Source of the DNA: Herbaspirillum hiltneri N3
GTDB lineage: Bacteria > Pseudomonadota > Gammaproteobacteria > Burkholderiales > Burkholderiaceae_D
Assembly (NCBI RefSeq): GCF_001267925.1
Contig: NZ_CP011409.1
Span: forward strand, 3,100,001-3,164,000
Direction: 5' to 3'
Length of the DNA: 64,000 bases
The position numbers and the translations under genes were made by a program. The notes under the pieces were generated by a model. That model searched no databases. It was not told where the DNA came from and worked only from the letters and a program-made list of their open reading frames with translations. Within the stretch, counting starts at the first letter, position 1, and each line of letters starts with the position of its first letter. Below are positions 57,821 through 64,000 of this stretch, in pieces.

Positions 57821-58728
57821 TACCTGATGTACTCCTGCAAGCCCGACGCCAGCGCATCGAAAGCCACGCGCACGCGCGCGCTGTTGCGCAGGTCTTCGTG
57901 CATCACCACCCAGGTATCGAGCTTGAACGAAAACTGCCTGGCCAGCACGCGCACCAGGTTGGCATCGCGTCGCGCCAGCGGTGTCTGGCAAAAGCCGATG
58001 CCGTAACCGGCGCGGATCATCGCCAGCTGCGCGATGTCGCTGCTGGTGCGCAGCGCGAACTGACTGCGGCGCAAGGCCGGCATGTGTTTGGCGGCGCTGC
58101 GGATGAAAGCGGTTTCCTTATCGAAGCCGATGACAGCGTGCCGATCCAGCTGCGCGAGATCTTTCGGAGTGCCGTGCAGCGCCAGGTAATCCTTGTGCGC
58201 GTGCAGGCCCAGTTCGATCGCCCCGATGCGGCGCGCGACCAGCACCTCCTGGGTCGGCTGCACCATGCGCACGGCGATGTCGGCTTCCCGCCTGAGCAAG
58301 TCCTCGATGCGGCTCGACAGGGCCAGTTCGATCACCAATTCGGGATGGCTGCGTTTGAGCGCCAGCAAGATAGGGGGCAGCACTTCCACGCCAATCACTT
58401 CGCTGGCGGTGATGCGCACGGTCCCGCGCACCTGTTCCCCGGCGCCGCCATGCTCTGAGGCCGCGCGCATCAGCGCCGCTGTCGTGGCGGCGAGGCTTTC
58501 GGCGTACGGCTGCAGGCTGAGCGCCGCCTCGGTCGGCATGAAGCCATGCTGCGACCGCGTGAACAAGGCAAAACCGACCGCCTGCTCCAGCGCATCGACG
58601 TGACGGCCGATAGTCGGCTGCGTCAGCCCGAGCGAACGCGCGGCGGCAGACAGCGAGCCTTCCTGCAACACTGCCAGGAAAGAGCGGTACAACTCCCAAC
58701 CGGGGTCGGCGACGGTCTTTTTATCCAT
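57820..58728 (-). CDS. LysR-family transcriptional regulator
   Basis: A 302-residue regulator with an N-terminal winged helix (SLSAAARSLGLTQPTIGRHVDALEQAVGFALF) and a LysR substrate domain (TVRITASEVIGVEVLPPILLALKRSHPELVIELAL). It is divergent from the epimerase-like gene, the most likely target. It is coupled to the DTW gene by a one-base overlap, which may simply be chance packing. The effector is unknown. Confidence 0.9.
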   Translation of the reverse strand: MDKKTVADPGWELYRSFLAVLQEGSLSAAARSLGLTQPTIGRHVDALEQAVGFALFTRSQHGFMPTEAALSLQPYAESLAATTAALMRAASEHGGAGEQVRGTVRITASEVIGVEVLPPILLALKRSHPELVIELALSSRIEDLLRREADIAVRMVQPTQEVLVARRIGAIELGLHAHKDYLALHGTPKDLAQLDRHAVIGFDKETAFIRSAAKHMPALRRSQFALRTSSDIAQLAMIRAGYGIGFCQTPLARRDANLVRVLARQFSFKLDTWVVMHEDLRNSARVRVAFDALASGLQEYIR

Positions 58729-58842
58729 ACAAATAAGTATAACACCACCATCCTTTTAACCAATTCCATTTAACCTGCATTTATCCGACACTGCCTCATC
58801 GCAATCCGATCGCAGCAAATCGCAGAAAACAACCAGGAGTGA

Positions 58843-59841
58843 ATGATGGCAAACGGAAAAAATGTACTGGTCCTCGGCGCCACCGGCGGCATCGGCGGTG
58901 AAATGGCGCACCGCCTGCATGCACGCGGCTGGCATGTCCGCGCGTTGCATCGCCAGGCTCAGCAGATCGCCCTGCGGCCCGGCATGCATAAATTCGACTG
59001 GATCAGCGGCGACGCCATGCAGCGCGCCGACGTGGTGGCCGCCGCGCGCGGCGCGGACGTGATCGTGCATGCAGTCAATCCGCCCGGTTACCGGCGCTGG
59101 GCCGAACTGGTGCTGCCGATGATGGACAACAGCATCGCCGCCGCCCAGACCTTCGGTGCGCGCATCGTGCTGCCGGGCACGGTCTACAACTACGGTCCGG
59201 ACGCCCTGCCCGAGCTGCACGTCGATTCGCCGCAGCATCCGGTCACGCGCAAGGGCGCCATTCGCGTACAGATGGAACAGCGCCTGCAGACCGCAGCGGC
59301 CGCCGGCCTGCGCAGCCTGATCGTGCGTGCCGGCGATTTCTTCGGCCCGCATGCCGGCAACAACTGGTTTTCACAGGGCTTGGTGAAGCCGGGCAAGACA
59401 CCGGCAGCCATCACCTATCCAGGCAAGACCGGCATCGGCCATCAATGGACCTACCTGCCCGACCTCGCCGAAACCATCTCGCGCCTGCTGGAACAAGAAG
59501 CGTCGCTGGAGACCTTCGCGCGCTTCCACATGAACGGCCACTGGGATCCCGACGGCACCCGGATGGTAGACGCGATCCGCCGCGTGCTCGGCAACGCGCG
59601 GCTGCCGGTGCGCAGCTTCCCGTGGTGGCTGCTCGGTCCGGCCGCGCCGTTCGTACCGCTGTTCCGCGAAATGAAGGAGATGCGCTATCTCTGGCAACAG
59701 CCGGTGCGCATGGAAAATACACGCCTGCTGCAGGCGCTTGGGGAAGAACCGCACACGCCGCTTGATGAAGCCGTGCGCGCTACCTTGCGAGGACTAGGCT
59801 GCCTGCCGGTGCAAGCCGACGTCCGGCCGCGCGCGGCATGA
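58843..59841 (+). CDS. NAD-dependent epimerase/dehydratase family protein
   Basis: A 332-residue SDR-type protein. The dinucleotide motif is GATGGIGG at 12-19. VYNYGP is the YxxxK-like region, and RAGDFFGPHAGNNWF and TGIGHQWTYLPDLAETISRLLE are typical of extended/atypical SDR proteins. The exact reaction is unknown; it could be a reductase or epimerase. It is likely controlled by the divergent LysR protein. Confidence 0.85.
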   Translation: MMANGKNVLVLGATGGIGGEMAHRLHARGWHVRALHRQAQQIALRPGMHKFDWISGDAMQRADVVAAARGADVIVHAVNPPGYRRWAELVLPMMDNSIAAAQTFGARIVLPGTVYNYGPDALPELHVDSPQHPVTRKGAIRVQMEQRLQTAAAAGLRSLIVRAGDFFGPHAGNNWFSQGLVKPGKTPAAITYPGKTGIGHQWTYLPDLAETISRLLEQEASLETFARFHMNGHWDPDGTRMVDAIRRVLGNARLPVRSFPWWLLGPAAPFVPLFREMKEMRYLWQQPVRMENTRLLQALGEEPHTPLDEAVRATLRGLGCLPVQADVRPRAA

Positions 59842-59843
59842 AT

Positions 59844-59875
59844 GCGACCGCCGTCGGAGGAAGACGGTCGCGTTG
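59844..59875. terminator. Hairpin between the convergent epimerase and cysB genes
   Basis: GCGACCG / CGGTCGC with a 14-base loop (the loop has a possible inner stem). T run is short. It lies between two convergent stops, so may serve both. Confidence 0.45.
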
Positions 59876-59879
59876 AATC

Positions 59880-60815
59880 TCAATGCGAACTCGGCTCATT
59901 AAGCGCTGCCACGATGTCGGCGCGCTTGAGTTCCGGTGCGAATTGCAGGATGAAGTCGTAAGTGTAGGCGCGCAAGTAGGCGCCGCGGCGCACTGCCAGG
60001 CGTGTGATGTTGGGCGCGAACAGATGCGAGGCTTCGATCGCCTGCAGGCCGTGATGTTTGCCCTGCTCTATCGCCATCGAGGCGACGATGCCGACGCCCA
60101 GGCCAAGGGCGACGTATTGCTGGATCACGTCCGAGTCCATTGCGGTTAGCACAATGTCCTTCTCGATGCCTGCCTTGCGGAAGGCGTCGTCGATGTGGCC
60201 GCGACCGGTGAAGCCGACGTCATAGGTAATCAGCGAATGCGCCGCCAGCTCTTCCAGCGTGATCGGATGCTTGAGCGCCAGCAGCGGATGGCCTTGCGGC
60301 ACCACGATGACGTGATGCCAAGTGTAGCAAGGAAAGGACACCAGGTCCTTGAACTGGCTCAGGCCTTCGGTCGCAATACCGACATCGGCCTTGCCCGACA
60401 TGACCCATTCCGCGATATGTTCCGGCGCGCTCTGTTGCAGCGCGATGCGCACTTGCGGGAACGCCGCACGGAACGCCTGCACCACGCGCGGCAGCACATA
60501 GCGCGCCTGCGTGTGGGTGGTGGCGATGGTCAGCGTGCCGCTTTGTTCGCCGGCGTATTCCTGGCTGGCCTGGCGCAGGTTTTCCGCTTCCAGCAACAGC
60601 CGCTCGATGATGTGCAGGATACCCTTGCCAGGCTCGGTCAGTCCGGTCAGGCGCTTGCCGTTGCGTTCGAAGATTTCGACGCCGAGTTCTTCTTCCAGCT
60701 CGCGGATCTGGCGGCTCACGCCTGGTTGCGAGGTGAACAGTACGTTGGCGACTTCCGTCAGGTTGAAACCGCAGCGGGCGGCTTCGCGGATCGAGCGCAG
60801 TTGTTGGAAATTCAT
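59880..60815 (-). CDS. cysB: CysB/Cbl-family LysR regulator of sulfate assimilation
   Basis: A 311-residue regulator with the CysB-type start [63 protein letters not shown]. The effector domain has [22 protein letters not shown] and [17 protein letters not shown]. It overlaps cysA by 4 bases and is the last gene of the sulfate transport operon, so it would control its own transporter. CysB and Cbl cannot be distinguished here. Confidence 0.9.
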   Translation of the reverse strand: MNFQQLRSIREAARCGFNLTEVANVLFTSQPGVSRQIRELEEELGVEIFERNGKRLTGLTEPGKGILHIIERLLLEAENLRQASQEYAGEQSGTLTIATTHTQARYVLPRVVQAFRAAFPQVRIALQQSAPEHIAEWVMSGKADVGIATEGLSQFKDLVSFPCYTWHHVIVVPQGHPLLALKHPITLEELAAHSLITYDVGFTGRGHIDDAFRKAGIEKDIVLTAMDSDVIQQYVALGLGVGIVASMAIEQGKHHGLQAIEASHLFAPNITRLAVRRGAYLRAYTYDFILQFAPELKRADIVAALNEPSSH

Positions 60816-61924
60816 CGTGCATCCTTATTCCGGGCGACCTCGGCAGAGGCCGCATTGTCGACGAACTTATCTACAAAGACATGCAAGCGGCGCGGTCGCA
60901 CCACCAGCGTTTCGCCGTCTTTCAGATTCAGTTGGGCAAAGCGTTCATTGGAAATGACGGCCTCGATCAGTTCTGCATTGTCGTTGCGCTCCAGTTCCAG
61001 TTGCGCCAGCGGACCGATCGCATGCGAACGCCTGAGCTGCGCCACGATGCCTTCGGCGCCGGGTGCGTAGCGATCGACTTCGAGGTCGTGCGGACGTACG
61101 TATCCGATGCCTTTTTCGTCCTGTGCCTGGGCATGATCGGGCGCGTCGAAGGTGACGCCGCCGGCTTCCAGCACACCCTCGTGCACGCGGCCGCGGAACA
61201 GGTTGACGTTGCCGAGGAAGCCGTAGACGAACGGCGACGCCGGATGGTTGTAGACCTCGCCGGGCGAGCCGATCTGTTCGACGTTGCCCTTGTTCATCAG
61301 CACGATCTGGTCGGCGACTTCCAATGCTTCTTCCTGATCGTGGGTGACGAAAATACTGGTGACATGCAGCTCGTCATGCAGGCGGCGCAGCCAGCGGCGC
61401 AGTTCCTTGCGGACCTTGGCATCGAGCGCGCCGAACGGCTCGTCCAGCAGCAGCACGCGCGGCTCCACCGCCAATGCGCGCGCCAGGGCGATGCGCTGGC
61501 GCTGGCCGCCGGAGAGTTGCGGCGGATAGCGATCGGCCAGCCAGTCGAGCTGCACCAGCTCCAGCAGGCTGGTGACCTTGTCGCGGATCTGTGCTTCCGA
61601 CGGACGCTGGGCGCGCGGTTTCACGCGCAGGCCGAAGGCGATGTTTTCAAACACGGTCATGTGTTTGAACAAGGCATAGTGCTGGAACACGAAACCGACC
61701 TGGCGCTCGCGCACATGGCGCGCCGAGGCATCGTCGCCGTCGAGCAGAACCTGGCCGGCATCGGGCGACTCCAGCCCGGCGATGATGCGCAGCAGCGTGG
61801 TCTTGCCGCAGCCGGACGGTCCCAGCAAGGCAGTCAGTTCGCCTGCGGGAAAATTCAGCGATACGTTGTTGAGCGCGACGAAATTGCCGAAGCGCTTGTT
61901 GATGTCTTTGACTTCGATGCTCAT
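60812..61924 (-). CDS. cysA: Sulfate/thiosulfate ABC transporter ATP-binding protein
   Basis: A 370-residue ATPase with Walker [11 protein letters not shown], signature [16 protein letters not shown], Walker [25 protein letters not shown] and H-loop [13 protein letters not shown]. The C-terminal TOBE-like domain ([15 protein letters not shown], then [13 protein letters not shown]) supports sulfate transport. It is coupled on both sides, to cysW (14-base gap) and cysB (overlap). Confidence 0.93.
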   Translation of the reverse strand: MSIEVKDINKRFGNFVALNNVSLNFPAGELTALLGPSGCGKTTLLRIIAGLESPDAGQVLLDGDDASARHVRERQVGFVFQHYALFKHMTVFENIAFGLRVKPRAQRPSEAQIRDKVTSLLELVQLDWLADRYPPQLSGGQRQRIALARALAVEPRVLLLDEPFGALDAKVRKELRRWLRRLHDELHVTSIFVTHDQEEALEVADQIVLMNKGNVEQIGSPGEVYNHPASPFVYGFLGNVNLFRGRVHEGVLEAGGVTFDAPDHAQAQDEKGIGYVRPHDLEVDRYAPGAEGIVAQLRRSHAIGPLAQLELERNDNAELIEAVISNERFAQLNLKDGETLVVRPRRLHVFVDKFVDNAASAEVARNKDAR

Positions 61925-61938
61925 GCTCAGCTCCTGAT

Positions 61939-62868
61939 TTATTCCAGATCTGCGCCGGGGTGGGCGACGTGTGCGGTCAACTGCTTATGCAGACGCCACT
62001 CGATAAAGCTCTTGATCGCCAGCGTCACCAATGCCAGGAAGGCCAACAGCGAAGCCACCGCAAATGCGCCGACGATATTGAATTCGTTGTAGAGGATTTC
62101 CACCTGCAGCGGGATCGTGTTGGTCTCGCCGCGGATATGGCCGGACACCACCGACACCGCGCCGAACTCGCCCATGGCGCGGGCGTTGCACAGGATCACG
62201 CCGTACAGCAGACCCCATTTGATATTCGGCAGCGTGACATGCCAGAAGGTCTTCCAACCGGAGGCGCCCAGCACCAGCGCGGCCTCTTCTTCTTCGCTGC
62301 CCTGCGACTGCATCAGCGGGATCAGTTCGCGCGCCACGAACGGGAAAGTCACGAACACCGTCGCCAGCACGATGCCCGGCACCGCAAACAGAATCTTGAT
62401 GTCGTGCTCACGCAGCCACGGACCGAAGTATCCCTGCAGGCCAAACAGCAGCACGTAGATCAGACCCGAGATCACCGGCGACACCGAGAATGGCAGGTCG
62501 ATCAGCGTCAGCAGGATGTTCTTGCCGCGGAATTCGAATTTGGCGATCGACCACGCCGCCGTCACGCCGAACACCAGGTTCAGCGGCACGGCGATGACGG
62601 CGGTCAGGAGGGTCAGCTTGATAGCCGACCAGGCGTCCGGTTCGATGATGTTGTCGATGTAGACGTCCCAGCCTTTTTTCAGGCCTTCATAAAATACGGC
62701 CACCAGCGGCACGAACAGGAACAGGGTCAGGAAGGCGAAGGCGATCCCGATCAGCACGATGCGCACCCACAGCGGCTCCAGCGTGGCGGCCGGCGTATAG
62801 GCGGGTTCGCCGCGCGGTGCTACTGCGGCGGCGGACGCGGCAATGCCCGGAGTAATGACGGTGCTCAT
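61939..62868 (-). CDS. cysW: Sulfate ABC transporter permease CysW
   Basis: A 309-residue permease with an N-terminal proline/alanine region and six membrane segments. The EAA loop is [45 protein letters not shown] and [33 protein letters not shown] are CysW hallmarks. It starts one base after the cysT stop. Confidence 0.93.
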   Translation of the reverse strand: MSTVITPGIAASAAAVAPRGEPAYTPAATLEPLWVRIVLIGIAFAFLTLFLFVPLVAVFYEGLKKGWDVYIDNIIEPDAWSAIKLTLLTAVIAVPLNLVFGVTAAWSIAKFEFRGKNILLTLIDLPFSVSPVISGLIYVLLFGLQGYFGPWLREHDIKILFAVPGIVLATVFVTFPFVARELIPLMQSQGSEEEEAALVLGASGWKTFWHVTLPNIKWGLLYGVILCNARAMGEFGAVSVVSGHIRGETNTIPLQVEILYNEFNIVGAFAVASLLAFLALVTLAIKSFIEWRLHKQLTAHVAHPGADLE

Positions 62869-62869
62869 G

Positions 62870-63727
62870 TCAGACTTTCTCGGCCTGGCCGCGCTTGCGC
62901 ACCCAGGCTTGCAACAGGTTGATGGTCAGCAGCAAGGCGAACGACACGATCAGCATGACCACGGCGATGGCGGTCGCGCCGGTGTAGTCGTATTGCTCCA
63001 GCTTGGTGATGATGAACAGCGGCGTGATTTCCGACACCATCGGCATGTTGCCGGCGATGAAAACGACCGAGCCGTATTCGCCGGTGGCGCGTGCGAAGGC
63101 CAGCGCAAAGCCGGTCAATAACGCAGGAAAGACCGTTGGGAAAATCACGCGCGCAAAAGTCTGCAGGCGCGAAGCGCCCAGGCTGGCGGCAGCCTCTTCG
63201 AGCTCGCGCTCGGCGTCTTCCAGCACCGGTTGCACGGTGCGCACCACGAACGGCAAACCGATGAAGGTCAGCGCCACCAGCACGCCCAGCGGCGTGAACG
63301 CGACCTTGATGCCGAGCGGAACCAGGTAACGGCCAATCCAGCCGTTCTGCGAATACAGCGTGGTCAATGCAATGCCCGCCACCGCGGTCGGCAGCGCAAA
63401 CGGCAAATCGACCAGCGCATCGATGATGCGCTTGCCGGGGAATTTATAGCGCACCAGCACCCAGGCCACGATGCCGCCAAAAATCACATTCAATAGCGCC
63501 GCCAGCAGCGAAGCGCCGAACGTCAGGCGATACGACGCCATCACGCGCGGCGAGGTCACGGCGCTGACGAAAGCATCCCAGGTCATCGTGAAGGTCTTGA
63601 GGAAAACCGCCGACAACGGGATCAATACGATCAGGGTGAGATAGAACAGCGTGAAACCGAGCGACAGGCGGAAGCCCGGCAACACCCGGAACGGCGCTTT
63701 CTTGTTCGTGGCAATGGAGACGGTCAC
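62870..63727 (-). CDS. cysT: Sulfate ABC transporter permease CysT (CysU)
   Basis: A 285-residue permease with six membrane segments. [23 protein letters not shown] and [22 protein letters not shown] are typical of CysT. The EAA loop is [29 protein letters not shown], and [26 protein letters not shown] is the family signature. It is the first visible gene; the sulfate-binding protein gene presumably precedes it beyond the right edge or stands elsewhere. Confidence 0.93.
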   Translation of the reverse strand: MTVSIATNKKAPFRVLPGFRLSLGFTLFYLTLIVLIPLSAVFLKTFTMTWDAFVSAVTSPRVMASYRLTFGASLLAALLNVIFGGIVAWVLVRYKFPGKRIIDALVDLPFALPTAVAGIALTTLYSQNGWIGRYLVPLGIKVAFTPLGVLVALTFIGLPFVVRTVQPVLEDAERELEEAAASLGASRLQTFARVIFPTVFPALLTGFALAFARATGEYGSVVFIAGNMPMVSEITPLFIITKLEQYDYTGATAIAVVMLIVSFALLLTINLLQAWVRKRGQAEKV

Positions 63728-64000
63728 GCTTGCACTTCCTTTTTATTGTCTTCCCCGGATGGCTGCGGCACACACAAATACCTGTCAGAGCAACAACAGC
63801 CGGAGAATCCTTTATTACAAATACGACTAATGAGCGACGATATTCGCACTGCATTGTTATAAACAGAAGGAATTTTTTTGCATGTCTATAGAAACTTTAC
63901 GCATAAGGAAGAGCGTCTCGTTTTGACGTCCGAAGGATAAAAGCGCCCCCCTCTCACCTGCTCAAAAGTCGCTTCAGACATAGTCATCCGACGACTGACC
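63728..64000. other. Non-coding region upstream of cysT
   Basis: About 270 bases without a credible gene. An AT-rich part at 63800-63910 may hold the promoter and CysB site, but I could not define either. Confidence 0.35.

Overview
The window is a dense, GC-rich chromosomal segment of a betaproteobacterium. Gene content and protein style (branched-chain amino acid, dipeptide, sulfate and polar amino acid ABC operons, a long-form leuA, many Lrp and LysR regulators, a bpt/aat pair) suggest Oxalobacteraceae, most likely a Herbaspirillum-like organism. That assignment is inference, since no rRNA is present. I see no prophage, transposase or CRISPR array. About 65 protein genes and one tRNA can be supported, and nearly all are complete. 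The exception is a substrate-binding protein cut by the left edge.

Layout: 0-5 kb carries the end of an osmoprotectant ABC system, a DUF4197 protein, a drug-type MFS exporter and an AraC regulator. 5-9 kb carries an EamA exporter, leuA, a TM2 protein and a secreted ATP-dependent DNA ligase. 9-15.3 kb carries a CorC-type protein and a five-gene operon (PepSY protein, DUF2271, DUF4198, ApbE, membrane flavodoxin-reductase) behind a strong Fur box. 15.5-20.3 kb carries a GST, a MocR regulator and an FdhF/YdeP molybdoenzyme with a small winged-helix protein. 20.4-26 kb is a dipeptide/oligopeptide ABC operon. 26.1-26.4 kb is a gene-free stretch that looks like a structured RNA with an RNase P-like motif.

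26.5-36 kb holds Lrp/dadA, topoisomerase IB, an Fsr-like MFS protein, alkB-ada, Lrp/hppD and a PaiB-like protein. 36-41 kb is a complete liv operon. 41-48 kb holds a chemoreceptor, secreted enzymes (NAGPA-like glycosidase, M15 peptidase, lipoprotein chorismate mutase) and an orphan MetQ. 48-52 kb holds initiator tRNA-Met, a NUDIX hydrolase, aat, bpt and pyrD. 52-57 kb is an arginine/ornithine module (ABC transporter, arginase, ornithine cyclodeaminase, Lrp). 57-60 kb holds a DTW protein, a LysR regulator and an epimerase. 60-64 kb is cysT-cysW-cysA-cysB.

Themes: amino acid uptake and catabolism dominate. Three Lrp/AsnC regulators are each divergent from an amino acid catabolic gene (D-amino acids, tyrosine, ornithine). 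In all three ABC operons whose solute-binding gene comes first, a perfect stem-loop lies between that gene and the next cistron. The most interesting items are the Fur-boxed PepSY/DUF2271/ApbE operon, whose DUF2271 protein carries a DGVSGAT flavinylation-type motif, and the RNase P-like RNA candidate near 26.2-26.4 kb.
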